NCBI GenBank assembly: GCA_033297075.1
Contig: MU858102.1
Span: 140,462 to 204,461 of the forward strand
Length of the DNA: 64,000 nt
Direction: 5' to 3'
Source of the DNA: Rhypophila decipiens
Lineage: Eukaryota; Ascomycota; Sordariomycetes; Sordariales; Naviculisporaceae
Below, piece by piece: positions 45,849 to 57,966 of this stretch (position 1 is its first letter; each line of letters starts with the position of its first letter). The translations under genes and the position numbers were made by a program. The notes beneath the pieces were generated by a model, which saw only the letters and a program-made list of their open reading frames with translations, did not search any database and was not told the origin of the DNA.

Positions 45849-48462
45849 CTAAATCTGCTTAACAAACCCAACCTCAACAAGCTTATCAGCATCGATATTA
45901 AGATCCGCCAACTTGGTCCTCGAGTTCTCGCGTATCCACAAGAACACCTCCAAAAAGAACCACCTAAAAGTCCCTCCGATGGTTCGTTTCTTGCCAATTT
46001 TCATGACCTCCTTGCCCATGATATACACCGTCTGGTCTTCACACGCTTTATTCAGCGCGTCCAATTCCGCTTGTACCTCAGGCGAGTGATGCACCGATCT
46101 GGCGCTCCCATCAGGCGAAGGGGTCGAGTAATCCCGTGTGATGTACAGAATAATTTGCTCGACTAGGATTCGTCCGAGATCAGGGGTGAGGATGTCGTCC
46201 ATGTACCCGTGTCTTAACGTGACGCGATAACAGGCGGGAATAGAGGTGCGCGTGATGACGAAGCGTTCTTCGTGAGAGACGGTCGGCTGAGACAGGGGCC
46301 GCATGTGGAAGAAGAGGATTATCGAAGGGCGGGCTTTGAATTTCCGGACGAACTGCGTGAAGACTACGGGTATGTTTTGGAGGTCGCCTACTTTGTCGAA
46401 AAAGATGCCTAGGCCGGATGCGTCGGATATCTTTTGGCCGCCGAAGGGCTGGGTTAGGCGGAGGTCGCCTAGGGAGTCGTTTGCCAAGAGGTGCCCTGGG
46501 AGGAGCCTGTCCGAAGATTCGGCTGCCCATTGTTGTTCCTTAAAGACAGATGGGTTAGCTGGGAGAGTGATGGGCAGTGGTTGGGAAACGAAATACCTTG
46601 CCAAATCGCCAGATGATAAAGACGCTTGAGAGGATTGCCGAAAGCAGGATTGTGAACCATGCGCCGTCGGGGACTTTTACTAGGGCAGAGGAAATGTAAA
46701 CGCCATCTAGGGCTGCGAAAATGAGGAAGAAGAAGAGGACGAGGTAGGATGGTACTTGATGAGGCAGTCAGTTAGCGGCATGTTGTGATACTGTTGTAAT
46801 TGTTGGGGGTCACTCACGGCGCCAGATGATGACAGCGACTACTGCCACGAGGCAGGTAGTGATAAAGGTCACCACGATAACGCACACTCCGTACGCATTG
46901 CCAAGACTCGTGGTCTGAAGGCCAAAGTCAGTCAGCGGTATCTCACAACATTGGCGGGGAAAGACTAACGTTGTTATACACGGCTGTCACCACTACAGTT
47001 CCGACCATGAGCAGCCAGTTGGCAAGCGGCATGTAGACCTGCTCGTGAAACTTCTCGCTAGTGTGGACCGTCTTGATGTGTGGAAAGTACGACAGGCGCA
47101 TAACCTGGGTGAGCAGCTGGAAGCTTGAAGTGATCATGGCCTGGCTCGCAACAATAGCAGCCAGGACGGCAATCACCATGCTAAAGTAGAAGGTTCCAGG
47201 AGGGACCGTGTAAAAGAAGGGGTTTGTGAAGGCCGTCTCTGTAGCGTCGGCAGAGATGTAGGCAGCCTGTCCGATGTAGGCAATGAGAAGGCACGGGTAT
47301 GCCAATCCGAGCCATGAGATCTGAATAGCACGCTTGCTGAATGCGCCTAGATCTGCAAAGAGGGCTTCGACGCCAGTGAAAGCAAGAAGCAATCCGCCGA
47401 GAGACTTCCAGCCGTCATGGCCATTGCGAATGAGGTAAGAGAAGGCAAAGTATGGGCTGAACGCCTTCAGGACGGTGTAGTCGTACTGGACCAGGTTGTA
47501 GATGCCGGAGGTCATGTTGAACAGCAGCCAGACAACGACAATCGGGGCGAAGGTGGTGCCGAGCTTGGCCGTTCCAAAGGGCTGGATGGCGAAGAGCGCG
47601 ACAAGAATGGCGCACGAGATGCCCACGATGGCTGAGCGAGTGAGGTCTGGGTTTGCCACTGTAATGCCTTGGATGGCGCCGAGGACGGACTGGCATGAAT
47701 GCGTGTTAGTGATGTTCGAGTAGGTGCGCCTTTGTAGTTGTGGGATGCATACCTGTGCTGGCGTCAAGACACCATCGGCCATGACCATCGACACACCAAT
47801 GACACCGACAAGTTTGAGCATGAACTTGGAGGCCACCGAGTTCTCGATGAAGCGTCGGAAGCGGCGTCCGGCAGGTTTCATCTCGTTGGTATCATGGCGC
47901 TCGAGCTGGACAGTACCGACAGCGTTGGGATCCTGGCGAACAATGTGGGCATAACGTGCAAGCAGAGAGTATATGGCAAACGTGCCACCCTGCCCGTCGT
48001 CGTCGGCTCGGAGCACGATGAAGCAGTATTTGACGGTGACGATCAGAGTCAGAGACCAGATGATGATGGACAATGCGCCGACGAGATCGATCCAGCTCGG
48101 CTGGTGGGAGAAGGTGGACGAGTAGACGTAGAGGGGAGAGGTGCCAATGTCGCCGTAGATCACACCCGTAGACTGAAAGGCAGCCCAGGCGAGCATGAAG
48201 CCACTGTATGTCTGAAAAGGGTAAGAGGTGTCAGCATGGATGGGACACTTGAGCGTGAGGAAGGACATCAACGCACCTGCTTCCTCTTCTGATTCTTGTC
48301 TTGGTCAGCTATCCTCCTGGCCTTCTCCTCGCCGTCGAGATCGACACTCTTCTCCATGAGGCCGGACGGGACAGGAGAAGTTCGCGCTGACTTGGAGGCT
48401 GGATTGGTGCCACCGACGAACTGGATATGGCCAGCTGGGGTGATTTCCCCCTCTCCTGCCAT
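45849..48462 (-). CDS. KUP/HAK-type high-affinity potassium transporter
   Basis: Six exons (48462-48277, 48211-47753, 47689-46970, 46914-46818, 46754-46597, 46538-45849) give 769 aa, close to the usual length of fungal HAK proteins. The family signature GVIYGDIGTSPLYVYSSTF starts near residue 78; other conserved blocks are ADDDGQGGTFAIYSLL, MADGVLTPAQSVLGAIQG, FTGVEALFADLGAF, NPFFYTVP, VASQAMITSSFQLLTQ and NNTTSLGNAYGVCVI. About 12 membrane helices are followed by a cytosolic C-terminus of about 270 residues. It imports K+ at the plasma membrane, typically with protons when K+ is scarce. Intron 2 (63 bp) is stop-free and in frame; removing it restores TPAQSVLGA. The N-terminal about 60 residues are hydrophilic and basic near the first helix. 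Confidence 0.93.
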
Positions 48463-50703
48463 TTTTGATGAGCGACAAAGGTAGATTCTCTGCAAGATGA
48501 AGAAGGTAGAGGGGCAGTTGGAACAGAGCAGTAAGAAGCGTCAAATGGATATTTGAGAACAGGAGAGCGTCGGGATCTGCGCGGGGGAGGGTCCCAATTT
48601 ATGTCCCTGGGAATCCCGAAGGTGTTGAGAACAAAGGGCGAGGCAGGAAAATCTCATACCCATTCTCTTGCCTTCAGAAGTCCTTCCCATTACCGGGTCA
48701 GCCTGAGGACCCATGATCGACCTAGACAGCTCGATTTGGTACGTGTAAGCCACCTGCATGAGCTCCCATCACCTGAACTCCAAAAGGAGGTCCGAATCAC
48801 ACCGGGCGATTGGAGATTTGACGATCCGAATTGGTAATGGTTGAGCGATCAAGCCTTGAACACCACCGAGCTTTCGATGGTCAGTAGGCAGCTTGCTTCT
48901 CTTGCATATGCGCCATAGCTATGTTGGCTCTCAATTGTTGCGGTGTGGGTATCCACCCGCATGTCTCTCCCAGGCACGGATCCAGCAACTTGTGCCGAGC
49001 GTGTCCATAGCAGTATGAGATGGATGGTGGAGTGGAGAGCTACCATGTACATACCAAAGAACGGCAAAGAGAAATCGTGGCAGTGCTTTCCATGGTTACC
49101 AGCGGCTAGATATCGCCAGAATCCCATTCGTAGGGCCAAAAATCACGCAGTTTTGTCCCACCCTGCCTGCCCGGGACCTGGGACATACGCAGAGGAGGGA
49201 TGATGTTACTGACTGGGGACTGTCAGCTCGCCACGAAAACCTGTTTCTGACATCAGGGTTGGATTCCGGATATTGGCCTGCCAGAGAACTCAGTCCCTCC
49301 GTATCCCAGAGTCGGTCGTGGAGCTGACTGTAACTTCATTCTGTGTTCTCACTGCCTGCGAGATATGCTCCTCACGATCCGGCTTTTGTGGTTGTGAAGC
49401 ATATGGAGCTCTAGGAGCTCGATCGGGTAGAAACCATTTAGTTAGCCGTACTGTGCATAGGGGTTGCAACCTCCACAAACAAAACTCGCCATGTCCAGCC
49501 AATGATGATCTCCCGGAGCTGCTCTCATGGGAACGTTGATCGGTTCCCCACATGGTGCCTGTCAAGCTTTGATGCCAATCCTCGTCATGTTCCTTGGGTA
49601 CACTAGTATCGAACATGGAGGCTTGTTACAACCGACAGCAAGTTGTACAAGTACAATCCCATATGCTGCATGCAAATCCCATGGCGATATTAGTCTTGGT
49701 GCAGGAGAGTGAGGGCCTGGTCAACGGTAGAAGTACAACGCTATTCCACGATACTCTTTCCTAGAATGGCTGTCATCAGACGCCCGAAGGAACTTCATGA
49801 TCGGTACGGGGTATCTATCGTAATCGTGTTGTCGAGACCGAGAGGATGGAGGCCTCCAGGTCCGGGATACCGTTTTTGATCATCGTTGACCATAAAAGGG
49901 GTGGCTTGCATGGCGGGGAATGGGATTTTGGCGAGCCGAGCTGCAATTGGATATTTTCCCCGGATATAAACGCGACCGGAAGACATCCGATATCCCCAGG
50001 CGATTTCTCACTCATCGGTGCGGTTGAAATCGAATGTCTCTTCATGATTTAGGGATACTGGATCAGCGATTTCTACCATCTGCCGTGGGTTCTTGTTGAC
50101 GCCGAAAGCGTATCGTGATGATGCAAATCTGCTGGCAGAGGAGGTCCGAGATCTGCTTCGGAGCAGCAAGCCCGGGATCTGGAGCTTTTGCTCTTTTCTA
50201 TGATGGCAATAACCTTCAATTTAGAGTTAAACAATAAACAATTTGCCTGGAACAAAGAGTTCAAGAGCTTCAAGAACATCTATTTGCGGAAAGGGAGCAT
50301 GCTTTTGAACAGACAACTTTTTACCCAAGACTCCAAGTCGTCAATATCTCCTCAACAAGAGGATGCGTGCAGTTTGATGCCGGAGAATATGGGCCATAAT
50401 GCCGGGGCTTGGCGGAAGGTCTGGACCACGAACGCCAAGGAAGCACGCGCCAAGGTATGGGACGTTGGTAGAAATACGCTAAGCCGCGCTAGGGTCAAAG
50501 TTCGGCCCCCAAGGTGACCTTGGCAAAAGCCAGGGGCATCCCCCCCACACCGCCCGTTATCGATAAGGCTTTTTGGAAGGAGAAAAAAAGATTTGGATTT
50601 TCACCGCCGCCCGCATCCAATCCTGTCCCACCATCACGGCGCCTCTTGTCAATAGTCGCGACCTCCTTTTTCATCGCCACAACTCCCCGTTCAATCCTCC
50701 AAA
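48463..50703. other. 2.2-kb intergenic region between divergent genes
   Basis: It holds promoters of the potassium transporter (left) and DBP3 (right). Many short frames occur but none has a domain or good splice partners. Confidence 0.45.
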
Positions 50704-52724
50704 ATGTCTTCCGAAAAGAAGCGCTCCAGAAACAATGGCGACGAGAACGAGGCTCGCCTTGCCAAAAAGGCCAAGGTCAACGCCGACGGGGCCAAAGAGG
50801 TAGCCGTGGACGACACAACCGAAAAGAAGAAGAAGAAGAAGGATAAGAAGGATAAAAAGAATAAGGAGAAGAAGGACAAGAAAAAGTCCGAAGAGGTGAC
50901 CGAGGAGGTGACCGAGCAAGAGGATGTCGCAATGGCCGAACCTGCACCTGAAACCTCAAACGAGCCCTCAACCGAACCCTCCGCCGAAGCTTCCGCCGAG
51001 CCCGAGTCCGAAAAGAAGTCAAAGAAGGAGAAAAAGGACAAGAAGGACAAGAAAGACAAGAAGTCCAAAAAGTCCAGCAAATCTGACGAGTCGACCCCTC
51101 TGGAGAATGACGGCAAGGCCAATGGCTCGACAAATGGCGTAACCAATGGCGCATCCAATGGCAAATACTCGTACAAGCAAACCGCCGCCCTCGACGCCGT
51201 CCCCGAGACCGAGATAAAGGCCTTCCTCGAGAAGCACGAGATCAGCATCACGGATCCGTCCAACCTGAACCTCCGTCCCGTCACTGACTTCTCCCAACTT
51301 CCCTCGTCCACCTTGATGTCCAAGAAGCCCTTCGGCACTTTCACCGCGCCAACTCCGATCCAAGCTGCCTCCTGGCCTTTTGCGCTTTCTGGTCGCGATG
51401 TGGTCGGTATCGCCGAGACGGGTTCTGGCAAGACCTACGCCTTCTCGCTCCCGTGCATTGAGGCCCTCCTGTCAACGCCCAAGCCCAAGGATTTCAACAG
51501 AAGCCGCTATGCAACCCACGTTCGCGCAGTCATCGTCTCCCCGACGCGAGAACTCGCAATGCAGACACACGAGTCCATCTCCAAGCTGGCGTCCCTGGTG
51601 GGTCTTTCGGCAGTCTGCATCTACGGCGGCAGCGACAAGAACGAACAGCGCACCCGACTCCAGAAGAACTTTGGCGCCGACATCATCGTTGCCACACCAG
51701 GTCGTCTCAAGGACTTTTTGTCGGAGGGAACTATCTCGCTAGCCGATGCCAGCTTTGCAGTCCTCGACGAGGCGGATCGTATGCTCGACAAGGGTTTCGA
51801 AGAAGACATCAAGCTCATCCTGGGCAGCTGTCTGCCGCGCGAGAAGAGACAGACGCTCATGTTCACAGCTACCTGGCCCACTGAGGTCCGTGGTCTTGCC
51901 GAAGGCTTCATGGTCAACCCTGTCAAAGTGATGATTGGAAATCGTTCGCGTGGCGGCGAGAATGGCGAGGGCAAGGGTGCGCATGAACTCCAGGCCAACA
52001 TCCGCATCGAGCAAAAGGTCGAGGTCATGGATGATCGTGGCAAGGAGCATAGACTGGTGGAGGTTATCCGCGACGCGACCAAGGGCAGTGCCAAGAATGA
52101 TCGCATCTTGGTATTTTGCCTGTACAAGAAGGAAGCCGATCGCGTTTCGCAGTCCCTGGAGCGGAGAGGTATCAAGGTAGCCAGCATCCACGGCGACCTC
52201 AGGCAGGAACAGCGCACGCGCAGTCTGGACGCCTTCAAGACGGGCAAGACTACTGTATTGGTGGCTACCGATGTCGCCGCGCGTGGTCTCGATATTCCCG
52301 AGGTCAAGCTTGTTATCAACTGCACGGTAAGGCCCCCCTGCCATACATTTTCACTTGGGATCTTGGATGCTAACCCATGTTTTCCAGTTCCCCTTGACAA
52401 TTGAGGACTACGTTCACCGCATCGGACGGACGGGTCGTGCCGGCAAGACTGGCAAGGCCATCACTTTCTTTACAGAAAAAGACAAGGCTTTGTCTGGAGC
52501 GTGAGTTTGCCCGGCCCACTCTTCTTTCTCACCAAGTCTCCCGTCTTACTGACCTTTTTACTCCACACAGCCTCATAAACATCCTCAGAGCCGCCAACCA
52601 GCCCGTACCAGAAGACCTGCTCAAGTTCGGTGGCACAGTCAAGAAAAAGACGCATGAAGCCTACGGCAATTTTGCCAAGGACGTCGACATGAGCGTGAAG
52701 GGAAAGAAGATCACGTTTGACTGA
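50704..52724 (+). CDS. DBP3: DEAD-box ATP-dependent RNA helicase Dbp3
   Basis: Exons 50704-52326, 52388-52500 and 52571-52724 give 629 aa. The N-terminal 170 residues are low-complexity: Lys-rich blocks ([20 protein letters not shown]) alternating with acidic Glu/Ser/Pro stretches, as in nucleolar Dbp3 proteins. The core has [12 protein letters not shown] (Q motif), AETGSGKT at 237-244, [21 protein letters not shown] at 355-358, TAT in place of [18 protein letters not shown] and HRIGRTGR from 551. Dbp3 acts in the nucleolus on pre-ribosomal RNA during 60S assembly. Introns have GTAAGG and GTGAGT donors. It is convergent with RFT1, the two stops being only 143 bp apart. Other DEAD-box paralogues are less likely given the N-terminal layout and the short C-terminus. 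Confidence 0.92.
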
Positions 52725-52867
52725 GTATAGAGAACAGAAAAAGGGTGATTGTCATTTTGTTTTGAGTATATTTCCAAACAGTTTCCTGTTTGTGCCTTTA
52801 ACACGTAACTGTTTGTCGGGCAGCTGCCGACTGGGCTTCATGCGTTTCCTTTTCTCTTGCCTTTGAA

Positions 52868-54759
52868 CTAGGCATATCGTGACCTGTTGGTGAAGGATCG
52901 ATACCCTTGTAGCAAGAAGTGTCTTTCTGAGAACAGCCTAGAGAATAAATCATGTCAGCCTTTTGCCATACAAACTGAGCAACATGAACGAGGATAAAAT
53001 GCATGGAATCGCGAAATGTGACTTACACCAAACCAACAAAGGGCAGTGAGACCACCGCCATACCCACAAGCTGCACCAGTGCTTCTTTTGCGCCCACCGG
53101 TGCGGTCGTCCCAACCAGCTCTCTCAAAAACGATATTTGTCCCAAGAAAACCGGAACTCGCTTGACAGCCTGCCAAGTCACCAAGGCGATGGGAACAAGC
53201 CACTGCTTAGGGAGCAAATCGTGCACACCGATTTCCATCTTGTCCCCCTTTTCTTTTTGCTCCACGGCACCAGCTTCCCTCGCCTTCTCGGCAAAGTATC
53301 CAGTTATAAACCAACCCGACCACACAATCCGACAAAGCATGTTGATCCCGTTGGCATAGACCAAACCCTCAGCTCCGAGATCCAGGACCCTGAGAAAGAC
53401 AAACCCGGCTACTCCGAAAACAACCGAAAACATGCTCATCCAGCCTGACTGCGCGTGGACTTGGGATTTTGTCGCCACCGAGGACACAAATCCCTCTGTT
53501 ATCCCGTTTATTGCTAGTAGTGGGATGTACATGGTGTACAGGGAGAGTGTATTTGCGGCGACGGGGGTGGACCATTGTTTCCCGGCGGCGATGGTTAATA
53601 ATAGCGGAGCAGCGTGCGGTGCTATCGGTAGGATTATGATGGAGAAAAGGGTATATATCTTTAGGAGGGAGGTCAATGATGTGAGTGCTTGCTTGACGTT
53701 CGAGTTGGATTGGGCATCTTTTTCTGTGGAGGAGGAGGAGGAGGAGGAGGAGGAGGCGAGGAGCTTGGAGAAATAGCTTCGGCTACTTTCTTCGATTGGT
53801 TGGAAGACGAGGCGAGCGATGAGGCCGCCGTAGTTGTTTGCTAGGGCGTAGATTCCTTGAGCTGTTGGGGTCGAGAGGATGCTGACCATTAGCGTGTCCC
53901 CTTGGGTGAGGATTTGCTTGACGATGCTCTGGGCCATTAGGCTTAAGGCTAGGTGCAGGGTTGGTCGGTAAAAGTATGATAGAGCGAATTCGCTTTCGGT
54001 AGTTCTCTTTTCTTTTGTGGCTGAAGGGGAAGCGATGCGTCGTGGGAGGAGAGAGAAGCCCTCCCGTCGGGCGAGGCCAGAGCCATACCATGTGTATACT
54101 GCTAGCAAGCCTATGCCGTAACTGATTTGGCCGAGGGCAAAGGGCAGGACGCCGAGTCGAAGACCGCTGTTTGGGCCTTGGCCTTTCACCTCACCGGCCA
54201 TGGTGGCTCCCCATATGGCCGATCCGAGAGTCACGGTGCAGCGGAGGAACGTGGCCACGGACTCGGCGGTTGCGCGGGTGCTGAACTGCAGACGGGTCTG
54301 CATGACCACGAACGCCGGTTCCGATATGAGCTCAATCACGGCCGCGAGAGCGTAGATATATAGCGACGGTACCAGGTAGGGTGTTGAAGCCAAGGTCTCA
54401 GTGCTGAGAGAATGCAGGTACAGCCATCCAAAACCGACAGCGCATGGAATTCCCAAACCAATGGCGAGATAACCCAAATTGACCACCGCCTGAGTTGCCT
54501 TTGCCTCATCATGTTGGCCATCCTTTTTGGAAGGCGAGTCCTGTCGTTGAACGGCGACCCTCAAGCTTTCTCTCGCAAAGAAGATGACAGAGAGGTAGTA
54601 CACCTCCAGCTGAGTGGAGACGCCGAGAAGCTGCGCGGTAAGGAAGCGCAACAGGAGCTGGTTGGCGATAAAAGTGATGGCGCGCGAGATGACCTGGAGA
54701 AGGATCAGAAGGGATGCGCCCTGCACTGCGCGATGTGAGGCCGTCTCATCTTTGGCCAT
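52868..54759 (-). CDS. RFT1: RFT1, ER lipid-linked oligosaccharide translocation protein
   Basis: Exon 1 54759-53027 and exon 2 52937-52868 give 600 aa. The last exon adds the family C-terminus LFSERHFLLQGYRSFTNRSR, so the in-frame TAA seen without splicing (53023) is intronic. The start GASLLILLQVISRAITFIAN is the first of a dozen or so membrane helices; FLTAQLLGVSTQLEVYYLSVIFFARE and NNYGGLIARLVFQPIEESSR are strongly Rft1-like. The protein sits in the ER membrane and is needed for N-glycan precursor assembly (Man5GlcNAc2-PP-dolichol); direct flippase activity is debated. A loop contains a run of nine Ser residues encoded by a GGA/TCC microsatellite at 53728-53756. It is divergent from the Nit2-type gene. 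Confidence 0.93.
53728..53756. repeat. GGA trinucleotide microsatellite inside RFT1
   Basis: Nine GGA units plus GG on the plus strand, read as TCC (Ser) codons of RFT1. Repeat-length change here would add or remove Ser without a frame change. Confidence 0.9.
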
Positions 54760-55022
54760 CTTGAAGTGATGCCCGTCGACCTCGATGGCGCAGTGAACGG
54801 AATGTGCCGAGTTGGTGGTTGGAATTGAGTTCGGGGAGCAGCGGTGCTGAGATTAGCGGCCGAGCCCCTAAGCCAAGCCACGTGTCAGGTGACAGATCCC
54901 TGTCGGACCCCCAAAGAGCCCCTGAAGATCAGTACCACCACATCGCGATAGCGGGGTCATGATATTGACGTCAACAAACGGTATCTCCATATCAACATCT
55001 TGAGTTATTTATCTCAAGCAGG
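54760..55022. promoter_or_regulatory. Bidirectional promoter of RFT1 and the Nit2-type gene
   Basis: Only 263 bp separate the two start codons. It contains an E-box CACGTG (54879-54884) and two copies of GAGCCCCT (54862-54869 and 54916-54923), each including the CCCCT stress-response core. Function of these sites is inferred from motif identity only. Confidence 0.5.
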
Positions 55023-56054
55023 ATGATGGCGCGCGTGGTAAGTGAAATCGAATAAGAAGCTATTATGCTATTATCCAAATCTGAATACAACTGACAGTTC
55101 CAACCAGGCCGTCGGTCAACTGACCTCAACCGCAAGCTTCAGCAACAACCTCCGACAATGTCAGCTCCTGGTCAAAAAGGCCGTGAATGCCGGCGCCAAG
55201 GTATGATGATACCCGAACCATCCTTCTCATTCATAGCATTCATAGCATTAAATACCGCAAACAGGCACTCTTTCTCCCCGAAGCAACAGATTACATCGCC
55301 TCCTCCAGCGCCGAGACAGTCAAGCTCGTCAAGCCCGTCCACGAGAATGAATTTGTTCTAGGCCTCCAAGCCGAAGCCCGGCAGAATAAACTGCCCATCC
55401 ACGTCGGAATCCACGAGCCAGGCATCAGTGACAACAAGGTGAAAAACACCGTCATCTGGATCGACGAGCACGGCAAAATTGCCCACCGCTATCAGAAAGT
55501 CCACCTCTTTGATGTTGACATCAAGAGTGGACCTATCCTGAAGGAGAGTAACAGCGTTGAGAAGGGCATGACGATCGAGCCGCCCTTTGAGACTGCGCTT
55601 GGCAAAGTGGCGTCTATGATCTGTTTCGATGTTGGTTCAAACACCTTTCCAGTGTTTCGCTCTGAGTGACCAAGACTGACCATCTGGAACTTGGCAGCTA
55701 CGATTCCCAGAGATAAGTCTCGCTCTGCGACGACAAGGAGCCGAAATCCTCACCTACCCATCCGCGTTTACCGTCCCGACCGGGAAGGCTCACTGGGAGA
55801 CACTCCTCCGGGCGAGGGCGATTGAGACACAATGTTATGTTATTGCTGCTGCACAGGTTGGAAATCACAACGAAAAGCGCTTCAGCTACGGGCACAGCAT
55901 GATCGTCGACCCATGGGGCACCGTCCTCGCAGATCTAGGCGACAAGTCTGACGAGCCTGAAATCGCGACGGCTGAGATCGATCACGAGCTTTTGAAAAAG
56001 GTCAGGATGCAAGTGCCACTTCTTAGGAGGACAGATGTTTATCCCGAGCTATGA
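55023..56054 (+). CDS. NIT2: Nit2-type carbon-nitrogen hydrolase (nitrilase superfamily)
   Basis: Four exons (55023-55037, 55108-55200, 55265-55630, 55698-56054) give 276 aa, the size of Nit1/Nit2 proteins. Exon 1 encodes only MMARV; splicing to AVGQLTSTASFSNNL restores the normal N-terminus. The catalytic triad is intact: E42 in FLPEATDY, K114 in HRYQKVHLFD and C156 in SMICFD, followed by LRFPEISLALRRQGAE after the third intron. Later blocks RARAIETQCYVIAAAQ and GHSMIVDPWGTVLAD are family hallmarks. Nit-type enzymes hydrolyse omega-amides, notably deaminated glutathione (metabolite repair). The third intron has a less usual GTTGGT donor; the phases close only with it. Which of the Nit1 or Nit2 activities it has cannot be told for certain. 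Confidence 0.9.
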
Positions 56055-56340
56055 TGATCCCCTCAGTGAAAGACGTGTGATGTATCGACTTTGCTACCAG
56101 TTAAATCAGACTTGTCAACTTGGATACCTCTTCAAATGTTCATCTACATTAGTTACACACCGCTGTTCTCAATATATCCATAAGGTATCATATGAATAAT
56201 CTATTCATTATAATAAATGCTGTCAATTATTCCTAACACCCAGTCGGATTTTCACTCCACTATGAACAACCCTGTTTCCACCCCTTTGCAACGATCAAAA
56301 GCTGCATGATGTCCAAGTTCCCGAGTAATTGCAGTAGCAC

Positions 56341-56802
56341 TTAGCAATAAAGCTGATAATGCTTAACATTCATATCGACCAAGTCAATGCACGTATTAGG
56401 AGGCACATCCCACATGGCAATGTGGCTATCATCGCCGCAGTTGCGTCTGTACAAGCCAACTATTTTCCAAGAAACACGTTAGTACGCCAATAATCTCAAC
56501 TTGAAGGGGGAAAACATACGCTTGCAATTCCCCGAACGCCAGATCAAATTAATCGACTGCGTCGACGACCCGGGCGTGTAGCACTTGCCGTCCTTGAGGT
56601 TCCAGTCGTTGCGGGCGACGGAGCAGCCGCGGTTGTCGAACTCGGAGATGATGAAGGTGCCGCCGGCGGCCGCGGCGGCGATCTTGGTGTTGGTGCCGTT
56701 GATGGACTCGGTTACCTCGCGGGGCTCCATGTTGCCGGGGATGGTGGCGGCGTTGGTGCTGGCGCCGAGAGCGGCGAGGATGAGGGTGAGAGTGAGTTGC
56801 AT
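56341..56802 (-). CDS. Small secreted protein with six cysteines
   Basis: Exons 56802-56520 and 56459-56341 give 133 aa; the intron has a GTATGT donor, a GTACTAACG branch site and an ATAG acceptor. MQLTLTLILAALGASTNA is a signal peptide. The mature chain has an Ala-rich segment (KIAAAAAGGTFIISEF) and six cysteines (RGC, GKC, GNC, RNC, NTC, LYC), three in each exon's coding part, consistent with three disulfides. NGT is a possible N-glycosylation site. I do not recognise a family; the size, signal and even cysteine count match many fungal secreted proteins of unknown role. Upstream of it lies a stretch of more than 1 kb without genes. Confidence 0.8.
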
Positions 56803-57966
56803 TTTGAGGGTCTGGTGGCTTGTAATTTTAGGGGCTTTGTTGGTTTGATGGAAGCGAGGTAGACTTGGACGGTTGATTTGATCTTGCGAGTAAGTGAGGC
56901 TTTGGGCTGGTGGTGTTGATAATGGGAATACTGGACCAACAGCTGGATCATGAGCGGTTTATATACGTATCAGTTCGCATGTCTGAGCATCTTGTCGGTC
57001 CCAACAGGTGAAGTTATTTTATCCCTCTGCCTGGTCTCGACTGAGACTTTGCCGTGAGAAAGATGACATATCCGAGTGAGATTGTACTGTTGTGAGCTGA
57101 GACGAGGTTGACGATGACACCGCCAGAGCAGCTATTAGCTCATGTCGGCTACAGTGGCATACTCAGGTTCAACGTTACTACGATAGTATCTCAATTCTCA
57201 GTAGACTACAAGGTGAATGCTTGGCATCATCCTTGTCGTCTGATGTCTATTTTGGTACATGGTAGCATCCGCAGGCAGATGCCGGATAAACCGTGCAGTA
57301 TTACAGCCGAGTCTCTCAGCTCCGATGAGTGCGCAACCGAGTACTGTAACACCGCCTACTAGTACTTGCTGTCCGGGGAATCGCTGTTCAGCTCCGCTTA
57401 CCGGTTATATCTGGTTGACCGCTTCATCAGTTGAAATCGTGATTTAGACTTTAACTCATCTAAAACATCGCCGAAGAGGATCCCGTCAGAGCTGACAAGC
57501 TCCTAGCCTCCCTCCCATAGTGAATACAATACGGATAACACGTTCGATATGAAACGAGATAAAGCCCAGGCACCAGTTTATATTCAAATAATTCAATTGT
57601 TCTTTTCTTGCTTATCTGACATTGCTTTGTGCAGCTTGGGTTCCCGGCTGGGACGTGTCCTGCAACTGCAAGCGAATATGCGATGATGAACTCCTGACTT
57701 GCAAACCGTGTGATTTTGACAAGCGGATCAAACGAGGCATCTGGGAAGATTATATCTACATAGCATACCAGTCATGACCCCAGCCGAGTATCCATTGAGG
57801 TGAGCCCAATAATGAGTGATTAAACGGATGAAAGTTGCTACCAGCCATTGCAGTTACGCTGGGCGTAATATATTGAAGAACGAAGAATCCAAGACAATCA
57901 TAGAATATGTAAAATAGAGCCGCAATCAAGACCATCAATGGTAACCGCAGTCCACCCACTCCTTCT
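56803..57966. other. Intergenic region, no firm gene
   Basis: A minus-strand frame at 57980-57756 (74 codons, one hydrophobic span VLIAALFYIFYDCLGFFVL) overlaps the end of the next gene and may be an alternative C-terminus or a chance frame. Nothing else is recognised. Confidence 0.35.
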
